A stretch of DNA of 64,000 nt from Pezicula radicicola (GCA_003008705.1 PDUO01000003.1:628793-692792), one strand, 5' to 3'. Counted from the first letter of the stretch, positions 23,414 to 35,932 are shown. A program made the numbers and translations. The notes: generated by a model from the sequence alone, not told the origin.

Positions 23414-24653
23414 TCAATTCATCCCTCCAAAATTTAGCTTCCGCGCAACTTTTGTACCTCGTTCATCATCCAGGATACCAGGTCTCCGCTTAAGATCCTC
23501 ACCAATTTTCTGAGCCCCTCCACCCTTCTTAGGTAAATCCTGTTTCCTCGTAGGTTTAGGCTCACTCGCCCACCAAGAGTGCTGTAGTACCTGCTTTGCT
23601 GTAATCCTCTTCCTCGGATCGAGAATCAACATGGCCATTAGAAGATCTACTCCTTCATTTCCCGCAGTTCCAAAGTAACCGAGATAGGTGTCACGCTGAG
23701 TAACGGGATTTGGAGGGTCTGGAACTGTATATTCGGGAAGCTTGCTTACACCGGGCCAATTCTCCTCTGTTGGTGTTCCAATAACCTGACATATAAGGCT
23801 CACTTGATGAACCTCTGTATCTCCAGCAAGAAAGGGGACACGCATAACCAGTTCAGCGAATACTAGTCCCACGGACCAGACGTCCACAGCTCCAGAGTAG
23901 TGTTTCGCTCCAAACAAGAGCTCTGGGGGCCGGTACCAGCGTGTAATAACATTGGAAGTCATCATCCGGTAGGGATCAGAAAAGGACCTGGCGAGACCGA
24001 AATCTGCAAGTTTCACCTCTCCATCAGCAGCGATGAGTAAATTGTTGGGTTTGATATCTCGATGAAGTATGAAGTTCTCATGGCAAAACCATACAGCTCG
24101 ACTTATCATGCCCATCCAGGCTTTGATATCTGCAGCTCCATACCGTACACCCTCTACATCCTTTATAAGCACTTCCAAATCCCCAAGAGGCAGATATTCG
24201 AGGACGAGATTGAGATTTTGGTCTTTCGAGGAGAAGACGGAGAGGAGGGAGATGATATTCGGATGGGAGATTTCTTGGAGGTGCTTCAGTTCGCGGACGG
24301 CATCTGGGGCCATGCCCTCGGTATATTCCTTCTGAATCTTGATCTTCTTGATTGCGACGAGGGTCTTGGGGTCATCGCGCAGGTGACCAAGATAGACATT
24401 TGCGTAAGTTCCTTCTCCGACCTTTTTGCCTGAAGCGTGTTAGGCTGGTGGGGAGCTGAAGGATTGAGGTAGACAGACCTTTGACGTATTTGTTCTTCTC
24501 TTGTTCGTTCATCTGCTCTGCCAGATCATAGCCTGCTCCATTGCTTGCCTCTGCGCTCTCTGAGGAGCCATTGGCAACTTGTGTTGACAGCTTCGATCTG
24601 GCTGGACTGTTTGCGCTAGTGCTAGACGGGAAGACAAGCGGCGACACAGCCAT
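23414..24653 (-). CDS. CDK-activating/TFIIH kinase, CDK7 (Kin28) ortholog
   Basis: Exons 24653-24479 and 24429-23414 (intron 49 bp, GTCTGT..CTAAC..CAG) encode about 396 residues. Kinase landmarks are KKVGEGTYANVYLG (glycine loop), VAIKKIKI (catalytic Lys), HRDIKPNNLL (catalytic Asp), DFGLARSF (metal site) and TSNVITRWYRPPELL with the activating Thr of the T-loop, then DVWSVGLVFAELV and ENWPGVSKLPEY. The TSNVITRWYR T-loop and SVGL/IGTP segments point to CDK7 rather than CDK1. CDK7 with cyclin H/MAT1 in TFIIH phosphorylates the RNA polymerase II C-terminal domain. A Ser/Ala-rich N-terminal extension of about 60 residues is present. APE reads PPE here. The ORF is intact. Confidence 0.92.
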
Positions 24654-25373
24654 TCTGAATTGATGAGATGAACCTCACGGATGCGTAAACAATCAGAACA
24701 TTATTATTGAGACTCGTGCGTGTCGTCGAGGCTGTGAACATGTACAGACGAGGCGGCGTGCGACACGCGAGGCTGTCTTCTGATGTCTGCACAAAAGGTT
24801 GTTGCAATATTATTATTAATCTTGAGGCTGTCGGAGGCTCTCGGCAAATGACAAGCGGCCGAAACGCCACAAGCCAGGAGAAAAGTGACCTCATACCGAT
24901 CTTCCCGAGCTTCAAATCTGCTTCCATTGCAAGAGACAACCAATGAGTATACCGCAAAAGAAATATGTCAAGGGCAAAGGGCAGAAAAGTATCCGTGCTA
25001 AGGTTACCACAATGACATCACCCGGATACGAGTATTTGTTAATTCTCAGCATGCACACCACTGCACTCACGACTGCTGCTTGCTGCGGCATCATGACTAA
25101 GGACAGAAGGCAAAGAAGAGAAGGTGCATCGCCAAGGTTGGGAAGATGGAATACTTTACGCGTGTCACCCTCATCATCACTCTTGGATGCTAAGGTAGGA
25201 GTTCTGTTTGCAAGTATTTCATATTCATATTCCCCTCCTTCCACATTGTCTTCCCTTGGCGACAGCACCGATATTTTACAGAACAAGCAAGTCTCACGCG
25301 ACACCATTGATTGCATTGCCAACTCTAAACGTCAACTACTCTCTAGCATCACATCAGTGTTAACAATATCAAC
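24654..25373. other. Divergent promoter region between kinase and FRAG1-like gene
   Basis: 720 bp upstream of both genes. A long plus-strand frame (24943-25431) overlaps the first coding exon of the downstream gene in another frame and has no recognisable domain, so it is treated as leader sequence. Confidence 0.45.
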
Positions 25374-26340
25374 ATGTGGGGAGTTTCGTATTGGGTATGT
25401 AGTGATTGTTGATCATTGCCATCTGCAATGATTCAATGCTGACGAGAAACCACAGGTATTCCCCATCATCTCCAGTTTGTGCTGGCTTGGAATGCTCCTT
25501 GGACTTCTGATATCATGGAACGTTGATGGAAAGCCGCATCTTGCCTCAATGGTCGACACACAACACATTGCCTACATTTCGGATGTCGGCGCAGGCCATT
25601 TGAAGCCTCTATTTATTGCTGGGTCCTGTGTTACGACCGTTTTCCTCGACCTTTCCTTCATATCCGAACGGTGGCTTAGACATACTGGGCGCCTGGCGAG
25701 GAACACCACAATGACGGAGAAAGTTTTGAGTGGGCTCTCGATGGTGTTTGCTTTAATTGGCACAGCGGGTCTTATACTACTCAGTATCTTTGACACACTT
25801 CGACACCATACACTTCATGATATTTTCTTACTGTTATTCATCGTCGGTTACATTGTCAGCGCCGTCTTCATCTGCTGGGAATATCAGAGACTAGGCATCC
25901 GTAAGTTCCCTCAATTCCGCCAAGCCGTCAACCAACTAACAATTCCCGCAGACTTTCGACAACACGCCATCCTCCGTTACTCATTCTGGATCAAGCTCGT
26001 CTTCATCCTCGTCGAATTCTTCCTTGCCGTAGCATTTGCCACTACAAATTTCCTGAATGATTACAACGCAGCAGCAGTTCTCGAATGGATAATCGCATTT
26101 ATCTTCACTTTCTATGTAGCGTCCTTCTTTATTGACCTAATTCCAGCCGTGCACAGCAAGAAGAACCGTTTCTCAAACGCAGAGACAGAGATGCAGGTGG
26201 AGGCCAATGATGGTATCAGCGATATGAGAATGGGAGACTATAACAATCATAGAGATACAGTTGATAGTCAGAGGACATTAACCGATGGGGCGGCTCGTTC
26301 ACCAGTAATGGCAAAACCTGCTGCTGGGGGGAATTTCTAA
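25374..26340 (+). CDS. FRAG1/DRAM/Sfk1-family membrane protein
   Basis: Exons 25374-25394, 25456-25900 and 25952-26340 give about 284 residues. The 21-bp first exon encodes MWGVSYW and joins VFPIISSLCWLGMLLGLLIS. Six hydrophobic segments are seen: around residues 8-25; FIAGSCVTTVFLDLSFISE; LSGLSMVFALIGTAGLILLS; HDIFLLLFIVGYIVSAVFIC; SFWIKLVFILVEFFLAVAFA; and VLEWIIAFIFTFYVASFFID. The polar tail is cytosolic. The layout matches the FRAG1/DRAM/Sfk1 family, whose fungal member Sfk1 works with the PI4-kinase Stt4 in plasma-membrane lipid homeostasis. The 51-bp intron at 25901-25951 has perfect signals (GTAAGT, ACTAAC, GCAG) but is a multiple of three without a stop, so its retention would insert 17 residues between TM4 and TM5. 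Confidence 0.8.
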
Positions 26341-27300
26341 TAAGAGGTTTATACCTTTTCATGCATGAAGAAAGGGAAGAGTTGCATTTGAGTGAAATAG
26401 AAAGACATATTAATGAGTCTTAATGGTTGGTTCAAGGCAAGGCGTTTGAGCGTTTGATTTAAGTACTGTATATTAGGCTTGCATGAGCACGTACATGACC
26501 GGCATGGTGTTGGGCGTTGCATAGGTCATATACATAGATGATAATGAGGCGGAGAGTACAATATAAATGAAGATAAATACCCATCACTTCTACTTTCAAT
26601 TATGTACTGAAAAGACTCAAAACCAGCACTTTCCACCAGTGGCTGATAATTCATGGCCCATCGAAATCCTAGCAAAGACTGCACAACCTCCACTTCACCT
26701 AAATTGAAAAACAAGAGTTGTAATTCATAGTGTATGTACTAAAGAATCCCTCTACAAGTTGAGTTTTAGTTTTTAACAGGTGGTTGTGTTATTCAATTGG
26801 AAGAATTTAAGTGGTCCATAAAGCGCCAGCAACCATTTGAATATTTCTGCACCCTGGTATCAGCTTGAAGTGGAACTTCATGCTTATGTAGAGATCTTCT
26901 GAACACCGCCAAACAGTCACTTCTGCTTAAATATCAAAAGCACCTCATAAAAGGGGCTTTCAAGTGAAATGTAAGTTAAGCAATTCACAAACCTTCGCTT
27001 TGTTTCTCGCAATTAAAATCACTACAGGCGCTAAACGCTATGCACTGTACATAACTCGTTATTCTCCCATCACCACCTTGAAAGATCAATTGAAAATGAA
27101 ATCGCTTCAACTCCAGAAAAAAACAGGCCAGCAAATAAAACCCGCAAAACAAAAAGCTTCCCAGCTATGTGTATGACTCTAAATTCATCAGACGTGTAAA
27201 ACTGATGATGATCATAATTGAGATAAAACGTTACAAATACAAGGCCTATTGTGCTGTACTTCCATGTCTTGGAAATACCTCCGGCGTCTTACTAATTAGT
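26341..27300. other. Intergenic region, convergent 3' ends
   Basis: About 960 bp between convergent genes. Only short frames without recognisable similarity, and no repeats seen. Confidence 0.4.
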
Positions 27301-29878
27301 CTAGATGGCCTCCTTAAACTTCGAGTCCCGGACTGGACTAATGCTCTTAGCTGGCCCGGCAGGGAAAGTAGGTGGTGGTGCAAGAGCCTCGTCGAAATTA
27401 TCTCTGGCTTCCTCGAACTCGTCGCCGTTGTCTTCCAATGAGGACACCGAACTGACTTCTGGGGTAGGGCGCTCACGCTGTGTTTGTGTCCTTGAATGTG
27501 GCGTTACCTCTTGTTCGATCTCGGTTGTTTTGCTGGCTAGGGCGACGTCTCGAATTGAGTCTGAATTGCGATTGATGCTTGTAGAGCTAGCGTTTTTGAC
27601 AGTTGCGCCAGTATAGGCAGCTCCTCCTACAAAGCCCTTCTCGCTACCCTCGTCCTTGAGTTTCTGGCCTCTGCTTGAACGACGGAACTTGGTCATGAGC
27701 CAGTTTTTGACTTTGGATCCGTCGGGTGATGAAGTAGGAGATAAGGGAGTGATTTCACCCTTATTGACAGCGTTGGCATTTTCTTTCATACGTTGTTCAG
27801 CTTGCATTCCCATAGATGTGCGGATTGGCGCTGGGGTTGAGGCTCCCTCCCGACGATCTGCAAGTGTTGTTGCTGTCGTTGGGCTCTCAGCTGTTTCTAT
27901 AACCTCTCTGTCTGCAACTCCCGGTGCTGGAGCTTCAGTCTTCTGAGGAGTAGTTGACTTCCGCTTTTCTTTTGCTAGGCGCTTTTCTTCCGCTTTTGAC
28001 GCTTTTTCTTCGTTCTCCTTCATCTTTCGTTCTTCTTTATCTTGTTCTATCAAAGAATTAGTTGTTTGAGGTCATAAGAGCCAAAATGTAACAAGACATG
28101 AACTTACGTTTCAGCTTTTTGTTGATATCTTTCTTCTCCTTCTCGTGGGCCTTTGTCTCGACAGCCTTTCTTTGTTGATTCTCTTGTTCCAACTTCAACT
28201 CCGCCTGCCGGACCCTCTCCTTCTCAGCCTTGTCATTTATCTCATCCAATACCGGCTGCACATTTCGAGCAGCAACCAAATTCACAGCACTTTGATCTAT
28301 GAAGACACCCTTTCCAATGTGAACCCGGTTCTTGTCCTTTGAAAAATCTTCCATCCGAGTATCGCTCTTCGATTGTGCCGCAGCGTGTGCCTTAACTTCC
28401 CATTCATTCAATAGCGAAGGAGCTACCTTTCCAGTATCAGCGAATACCTTCTGGTCCATTCCATGTAAGCTCTTCGTAACGTTCCGCTGAGCTACAGCAA
28501 TAAGATTCTCTCGATCCTGCTGTCTCTTCTTTTGATCGACTTCTGAAAGTTTGTTTGAGAAAAGTGACATCTGTTGTCGGATTTTGTTTGACTGAGCCCT
28601 ATCATCCTCGGCGAGGTCACCATCACTGGACGCTCTTCGCCGGGGACGACCACGAATTGACATTCTCGAGCTTGGCAAGCTACTTCCATAATATTCTCGA
28701 TAGTCACGATTCTTCTCGTGGTCACCATAGAGCTTTGAGAGTCGTTCTTGAGCAAGTCTTTGAGCAGCTTCTTGTAGATTATTGAATCGCATTGGCGCTA
28801 GCTCTTCATCGGCCGTAGAGGTGGCTGTTGACTTGCTTCTACCATGTCCTCGTTGCCAATGTGCCGCATTTGCTGCCGAACGGACACCGGAAGTTTGTTC
28901 AAATTGCTTCTGCTGGAGTTTGTACATTCCTTGTGCCATTGCCACAGCTGATGCATGAAGAACATCTGCTCTATTCTTCTCTTCAACCTCTGGTGCTACT
29001 GGGGGATGTGATGTATACATGTTGCGGGACATATTGGTAAAAGGCACCGATCCGCCTTCAGAATGTTGTTCCGTACGTTTTCTAGCTGCAATGGTCGCTG
29101 CACTCAGAGCATTTGCGGTCGCATTGCCTTCATCTGGGTAGGTCTCGGGCATGACCGGCACTGGCGTTGATCCAGACCGTTTTCTATTCGTGTTCCTCAT
29201 TGCACCAGTCGCAGCTATGAGTGAACCTTGCTGGCCTAGTGATGTATGTCCGTAGTCTAGCTGAGGTGAAAGTGCACCAGCGCGGTCCTTCTTGAAAGCC
29301 TGGTTCGCGGCCGAGTTTCCCCACGAATTCACCTCCGGCTTCCATATCTCAACTTTTGCTCCATCCCTATTTGCCAGCACAGCTGCTTTGGCTCCTGCGG
29401 CAGATTGTTCTGGTTTCCACATAGGGGCCGACTTGTAGTCCTTCGCAAGCATTGCAGCCGCTGAGGCAGATGCGGACGGATCCGGCTTCCAGGGTTCGAA
29501 AGACTTTTGGTTTGCCCAACCTAAGCTCGCGGCTGCGCCGGCAGCAGAGTCGTTCTTCTTGAGGCCTGAAGTGGGATATGAGGGAAGGTCTTCGGGTTTC
29601 GCGTATTTGAGGGATGCTGCTGCGCCTGTTCAATGATGTCAGTCTCGGGCAACGCTCGTATTTTGAGGAGGCCATTCAGGATGCTCACCTGCTGATGAGA
29701 GCTTGTTATCGCGGTCAAGAAATTGCCTGCCATTCACGGATGCATTGTTGTTGTTCAATTGTTTGTCTTTATTCCCTGTCACAAACAAGGCAGCCGTCGC
29801 CGCTTGGTCCTCAAGCTTCAAAGTCGAGCTATGCGGCTGAGCCTCCGACGCTTCACTCGGGAGGGTCGTGGTGACCAT
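27301..29878 (-). CDS. EIS1: Eisosome protein 1 (Eis1 family, PF12757)
   Basis: Exons 29878-29689, 29625-28108 and 28046-27301 encode about 817 residues, close to yeast Eis1 (843). The N-terminal half has the repeating pattern typical of the family: AAASLKYAKPEDLPSYPTSG, AGAAASLGWANQKSFEPWKP, AAAMLAKDYKSAPMWKPEQS, AANQAFKKDR. Middle landmarks are ALSAATIAARKR, ASAVAMAQGMYKLQQKQ, NLQEAAQRLAQERLSKLYGD and HIGKGVFIDQSAVNLVAARN. A highly charged coiled-coil (EKERVRQAELKLEQENQQRK through EEKRLAKEKRKS) crosses the second intron. The C-terminal third is Ser/Thr/Pro-rich and probably phosphorylated. Eis1 is a peripheral component of eisosomes under the plasma membrane. An upstream in-frame ATG at 29908 would add ten residues; 29878 is preferred because MVTTTLPSEASEAQPHSS resembles family starts. 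Confidence 0.88.
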
Positions 29879-30746
29879 GATTGCGAAGCGCGTATCGTCG
29901 CAAACCAATGATTGATATGAGTGCTACCTACTGGACTACGTACTGAATGGTGAGTAGGTATCAAGGGGCGTCGAAATGCAGTGAGTGGCGGAAGGTGAAG
30001 CTTCTGCGACGGATAGGCGTCATCTAATGTTCAGACGATGGGTGCAGTATCGTGGAGGCCAATGTTTCTGGACTGGGAAGTAGAAGAGTCCTCTTTCCTC
30101 TACTCCTGTATATCTACAACATTGATTTCATCATAGCTACATAATGTAGCCCCAACGTCTAGCTCTGTGTGATTAGTCCTTCTAGATGTGACCTGTGTTG
30201 AACTCGATTCATGGAGTTCCACCTACGTCATATTTGGAAGCCGTGGACGGTGGGCGGCCACACAACAGACAGAGGGTGACCTGACAACCATGACCCGCGC
30301 GAACATAGGGTATTGTTCATCGCAATCTCGACGGATTGCCGCATTCCGTACACTTCTTGGCAGGAAATCAGCGATGAGTACAGAAGCAGATAATTTATGG
30401 TTTTTTTTTTGTGTTCTGCGGTGAATCATACTGCGGGGGAAAGACAGCCTTCAAATATCAGATCTTTGTGTTTTTTTCTTCCCTGACCTGATCTACGCAA
30501 GGGTGAAGGGGTGGACAGTAGAAAGCCCCGCATTATTTTCATTGTATCGACGGGACGCCCCAGCTCGCTTCGCCAGTTTCATCTCATCAATCTCGGCCTC
30601 GTCCTTGATTTTCTCCTAGTTAGGTAGGGAGGGCCTTCTCACGACAGTCCATCTCTCATGTGGCTGGTTGCGTACCCCTGAGATTAGGTTCATCTGTTCT
30701 CTCTTCTTACCTTGCCTTCTTTTTACGGTTTCTCTCCTTTTTCGTA
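29879..30746. other. Divergent promoter region
   Basis: 868 bp between Eis1 and the phosphatase. It contains a T9 run near 30402 and CT-rich segments around 30690-30745 just upstream of the phosphatase ATG. No coding evidence. Confidence 0.45.
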
Positions 30747-31911
30747 ATGGCTACCAATATTTCAAACGGTCAAAAGGGGGCGGGGGTAAATGTACCATTT
30801 GATAATATTTTGAATTTTCGCGATGTTGGGATGACAGTTAATGAGTTCCTGGGTGAGAAGTAAGCTTCTTGGCACTTCGTGTGGTACTTCCCTTTCAAGC
30901 AACTGGCTCACTATCTCGTAGGCGTGTTGCTGAGGGACGGTTGTTCCGCTCTGCTCGACCAGGTAGCTATTGGTTCTGGTAGTCTCTGAACTATTTACTG
31001 ACAGGTTCAGACGATGCAACACTGTCTGACAGAAAGCGACTGAAGGAGGAGTATGGAATGAAAACGATCATGGATTTGCGGACAGTGTATGGAAACCCCT
31101 TTTTGAAGACCATATCGGTTCTGACTACCTACTACAGGACTGAACATCAAAACCAAGTCAAGAAGCGTGAAGGCGACCTCAAAATCCCAGCCTTGCTCCA
31201 ATCCAATGATGCTTTGGCAGAGCCAGTCAAGATTCCCGGCATGAATTATCTAGAGATCAATATCAATGGCAAGGGTTTTGAGAGAAGTCTTCTATGGCAG
31301 CTTTCTGCGTGGAGTTTTGTGTGAGTACTCATTTGGTGTCCATTTTTGTTGTGATTCTGACGCTGGTCAGCAAACTCGTCTTGTTGATGGCCATGGGATA
31401 TCGTATGGAAGCAATTGGCATTCTTGGACGTGAAGTAATGCAACCTCGTGGGCTTGTTGGTCTTGGTTATGACTCGATGGATCATTGTGGGCCAGAAATA
31501 GCAGAAGTGAGTCTTAAATCCAGCCTGATGACCACGATGCTAATTATAGTGAAGGCATTGCGAGCATACTCAACCATGTCGAACCTGCCAATGATGGCGC
31601 ACTGCACCCAAGGAAAAGATCGCACTGGACTCATCATTATACTGATACTGTTCATTCTTGATATACCTATCAAGGCAATAACATATGACTACTTGATGAG
31701 TGAGCCAGAGCTGCTGCCTGAGAGGGAGGGTAGACTGAAGGAGATCCACCAAATCGGGCTGACTGATGACTTTGCTGGGTGCCCGAATGACTGGGTGGAG
31801 AAGATGTATAGTTATTTGCAGGAGAAGTATGGAGGAGTTGATGGGTATTGTGAGAGCATTGGATTTTCTGAGGATGATCGAAAACGCCTGGTTGGCGTTC
31901 TAAAAGCATAG
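30747..31911 (+). CDS. Tyr_phosphatase3-type (PF13350) tyrosine/serine phosphatase, 6 exons
   Basis: Best model: 30747-30859, 30922-30962, 31011-31086, 31138-31320, 31371-31506 and 31555-31911, about 301 residues. It starts MATNISNGQKGAGVNVPFDN with ILNFRDVG, then RVAEGRLFRSARP, LSDRKRLKEEYGMKTIMDLR and the P-loop HCTQGKDRTG (31601-31630). In the P-loop Cys is the nucleophile and Arg binds phosphate, and the Lys-Asp (GKDRTG) is typical of this family of secreted or cytosolic lipid/protein phosphatases. The following DYLMSEPELLPERE and GGVDGYCESIGF complete the domain. Two splice choices are uncertain: intron 2 could end at 31004 or 31010, and the intron at 31507 could remain unspliced in frame or end at 31554. 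No secretion signal is obvious. Confidence 0.8.
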
Positions 31912-33739
31912 ATAATTAATGAGTGTAAGGTAAACCATGTCCAACTCCAGGCAGCACACTCGTCAAACAGAGCAAACACAATCACATGCTTTCTGCGCGA
32001 AGCCAATCCATTTCCGGTTAGCCCAGACTAAAAGTTTAGCGTCCCTCCAGCTACTATAAATTATCGCGCTCGCTCCCTCCTTTCCAACTCTTCTTTCTTC
32101 TTTTCTCTCCATTCTAGTGCATGGGTTTTACGCATATCAGTGAGGATTCGTCCGAGATTGCGTTTTTGCTAGTTGAAAACTACATACCTGACCACTCTTC
32201 TTTCGTCTTCGGACTGGGAAGGAATATTTGGAACCTCACTTCTCGAAAGAGAACCTTTTTTGTTATTTCATTGCGCTCGGTCCTGGGACTGTCGTGAAGA
32301 AGTAATTTCACTTTTGATGAGGGCGGTTGGGGGGGTTAGGGAATGTGTTGCAGTGCGTCGTCGATGTCTGGGTTTATCGCAACGCTGCTGCCAGCCCCTA
32401 CTGCCTTGTAGGATGTCTGTCGTCGCCGTGGTGTACTTCTGGCTGCCTGTGCGTGCTTCATGAGCTTGCAAAGCACCACGAGGTACTGCTTTCGCTATCA
32501 CCGTTGTCTTCTCGTAGCGTTTTCAGCTCCTTTGCGTCTACAATGCAGGGAGCTCCAACATGTTTTGCCATAGCCTGGTGGCACTTGGCGTGTGGACGAC
32601 TGCCTGCTCAAATCAGACCGCGAGAAGCATATGGACCACAGCTTCATCTTGAAGGATATCGCAAAGGTTAGGATTCGCGCTCTCCTCGGTCAGGTTGGCA
32701 CTACCTATGCGATGGGCAGCTTCGCTGCCCTCAACATTTGTCCTTGCCTTCAGGCTCCCGAACTCATTATCCCCGCCCTTCTCCAACATCTCTCCCCAGA
32801 AAGGAAGTCTGGATACTGCGACCCCATTCGAAATACGATCTATCAACGACTTGATATAGGCTCTATGAACGATCACGTCGAATGCAACTTCACACCTCTA
32901 GCCTGCGCTCCGCAAAGCACCCTGCTATTTATTTATGGGCAGTGCAGCAGTGGTCACATTCAGGATATCTGGGAGACACAGCTATCGGCATTACGGAGGC
33001 ATCGAATATGGGGATGTGGATACCATGGGACTATGCCAGTAGATACTAGCGGAGCATGTACCCTATGCACCTCGAAGGCCGCCGAGTCCTGATCTTCGCC
33101 CAATCCTCGGGCCAGAAGATCCATGAAGACATCTCCTGTCGTGTAATGCATGAGGCTCCGACTTGTCACTTGTACAAAAAGCTGTGAATCGTACAAAGTG
33201 GTGGTATAATACGATCCTTCGTCAATTTGCTATCAATTTGCGTTTCAGTGCCAAGTATGTTTTAAATGCCTTTCAAATTCTATTCTACTATGTCGCTGAA
33301 GTCATATTCACGCCGGTCCTTAGACGACGGGCACGTCAAAATCTGTTACGTCGTAGCATCAACATGAAAAGTATATATATTTGTCTGTCAAAAGTGAGGG
33401 CTCCAGAACGCTGTAGCTGAAGAACTCCCTCGAGACTTTTCTGACCTCGTAAAATGCATGCTCAGAGTGATATCCGCTCTCTGTATGTGCGAATATGCGA
33501 TGCATTAAGGCCAACATGTTTCAGTGGAAGGATGTCCCCTTGGTTAAAAGACGCAAATTGGAAAGGGGCCTTCCGTCTTAAGGGTCTTAGAGAGAGCGAA
33601 TCACGGATTCGTGTTCTAGAGGCAAGGGACTGCTAAGAGATCTTTGTAGGAGTTAGCTAAAGCGAGGCAGATTAATGCCTTCAGAAGTGGAATTAGCAAA
33701 TCCATTGCTTGAATTATAGTTGTACGAGATAATTTCACT
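31912..33739. other. Region without a recognisable gene; possible lineage-specific transcript
   Basis: A strong pyrimidine tract at 32076-32117 resembles a fungal core promoter. Downstream, plus-strand frames at 32327-32671 and 32592-33092 (about 160 codons, containing KDIAKVRIRALLGQVGTTYA and ALLQHLSPERKSGYCDPIRN) are open but have no recognisable domain, and the minus strand is equally open. Either a lineage-specific gene or non-coding DNA; I cannot decide from sequence alone. Confidence 0.3.
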
Positions 33740-34099
33740 GTAATCATGTACCCCTAACCTCTGGAATAGATAGGTCTTATTCTTTACCTTACTACTCTAA
33801 GCAGTATGCCTGCTTAATTATAGTTAATTGTTTTAGACAAGGACTATATAGAAAATAACTATTATACAGTAGTTTATACAACTTTATATAACTTTATATA
33901 ATTAGACTTAAAAGCACAGGTTCTCTTTGGTAGTATTTGGGTGGTAAGTAAGAGGGAGAATTATTATATTGTATAGAGAGTATAGCTTATCTAGCTGTAA
34001 CGTTTAATAAGTACATCGTTTTAAGCAAGTACACTACTAGAGGTAGGAGGGTGAAAAATGAGTCCTACCTATTCCAAAGGTCAGGGGTACACGATTACA
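33740..34099. mobile_element. MITE with about 80-bp terminal inverted repeats
   Basis: The left arm begins GTAATCATGTACCCCTAACC and runs about 80 bp to GCCTGCTTA. The reverse complement of the right end begins GTAATCGTGTACCCCTGACC and follows the same course with transitions and small indels. The 360-bp element has an AT-rich core containing three direct ACTTTATATA units near 33880-33900. There is no coding capacity. Confidence 0.72.
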
Positions 34100-34503
34100 T
34101 AACGTTGACAGTGTCTACTGTCTAGTCGAAGCTAAGCAAGTTTAAGACAGGTACAGAACCATTAATTGAAAGTCTGATTGTATAGTGTCTACCTTAGTGG
34201 AGATGTACGATTATCTAAGAATTTTAATACTAGTTTTAAAGATAAGGAAAATCAAGTCTTAACGTATTAACTAATACGTAATACATTCGTATTCGGCCCC
34301 CCTTATTAGTCAATTCGTTGCCGTATTGGCCGATTCGATTTATTGGCGAGCGTGTCGTTCCAAATCGGCATCCGAAGGAGTCTCTCGTCAGACCGGCCTC
34401 GAATTATCCCGATGCCATTTTCTAGATAACTGTCGTCGAAAATATTTATTCAGGACTCTTCGTCTTTAGATGGGCGAATTTTCAGGCTCGATCTCCGTTC
34501 CCG

Positions 34504-35022
34504 CTAGGACGTAATTCTTGAGATGACCATGGCAAGTGCTGTAGTTACTGCAAGGGGCCAAAAGTAAATTTCGTTTCTATCCAGATGGTATAAAGCCGCT
34601 GCTTTCTTGAGGTTCCTGGTATTCTGAGAGGAATGTCTATTGCTTTCGTCAAGTAGGCGAACGTAATTTGGCACGAACGATAGTCCATGATGCATTTCTC
34701 ACTCCGATACTGTTGATGAACCTGGACTTAGAGCCTAAGGAGATTTTAAACAGCTGATCAGCGAGAGAGGAAAGTTTCCAAACTCAGTACGAAGTGATTG
34801 TCTGCTCCCAGCTGAGTTCACAAGAATATTATGGAATGATTAACTAAGCACCGACAAGAATGGGTTGAGTAAGCCTTGTTTCGGGGCAGCAAAACTCACC
34901 AAAGCATGAGGTTATCGGAAATATTCTCTACGCTCGACCTCAACGTCCTTACTGCCTCTACAAGCGAAGATGGAACAGGAGGCGAAGCTCGTAATTCTTC
35001 TCGATCATATTTCTGCGTCATT
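34504..35022 (-). pseudogene. Unrecognised small gene or gene remnant
   Basis: On the minus strand an exon-like segment begins at an ATG near 35022 (MTQKYDREELRASPPVPSSL, VEAVRTLRSSVENISDNLML) and meets a good donor GTGAGT at about 34907. A further frame (34695-34504) ends in a single hydrophobic segment FWPLAVTTALAMVISRI, as in tail-anchored proteins. Between them no acceptor gives an open frame without stops. The family is unknown and the locus is probably decayed. Confidence 0.3.
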
Positions 35023-35932
35023 TTTGACAGTGTAGAAGACCTAGGCGTCTAACTTTCGCCGAGTCTCATGAATACATTCGGTGGCCATTCTGAACGTCAG
35101 AGCATGTCGATTTTCTTCGATGCGAGTATCTCAAGCTAGTGTCCTTTGAGCACAATAAGTGGTGTAAGGAAGCCTAAAGGTTCAATGAGAGAAACAAGGC
35201 ACAGCTAGTTTACTGTGTTACGGTGAAGCTCACCGGTCGCAAGGCTATGTGAGGTCTGTATTCAGCGACGTGCATGTTGGTGGCTTGCAATATACCCTAC
35301 CTAGTCTTACAAGCTTGCCCAAGAACTAGACCTTTCAAAATTGCGAGAATGATTGAGATTATCGAAGGATGCGTTATCTTTCCCAGCCGTAGTGGCAAAG
35401 AGAAGTAGGTAACGTCAAGGGATCGGCTCTAAGGGGTAGCAGTGCACTTGATTCATTTCAAAGATTAGGAGACGTCCTAGTGCTTCTTATGTGCATAGTT
35501 GAATTTTACCTTCAGTACAGTCCTGATGAACTCATACATGTTCTAGCCGAATTGGTAGTCTCTGAAGAGCTTTCTCTATACCGAGAAGCCAAAGACTCGG
35601 CTGATTTAATGAGCGGTCCAATGTCGCCTGAGCTGTGTTTGATGAATTGCAGTCCTCAGACGACAAGTTCTGAGCCCTGACCTCCAAAGAATGGTCGCTG
35701 GAAATATCCTTGCTGATTCGGGTCAGGACTCGAGTTCTTAGAAAGCTCATCAGCATCGGCAGTACTGGACTAAATGATTGCAAGATAATCCTGGATACTT
35801 TCAGATGTCTCCTCAGCCACAGCGGAAGTTGGTGGCCTTTTCGCTCCTCGAGCTGGCCTGCTCGACTTTTAGTATTGTTTGTGCAATGACGTGAAACTCT
35901 GGAGGGCACAAGTGATGCTAGTACCCGTAGGT

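Noticed and set aside
24062..24433. 123-codon plus-strand frame
   Set aside because: It lies antisense within the kinase exon and has no family resemblance; a shadow of the CDK7 coding sequence.
24943..25431. 162-codon plus-strand frame upstream of the FRAG1-like gene
   Set aside because: Overlaps the first coding exon in another frame, has no recognisable domain and lies in a divergent promoter.
27305..27946. Two plus-strand frames of about 100 codons
   Set aside because: Antisense to the last Eis1 exon, explained by its skewed composition.
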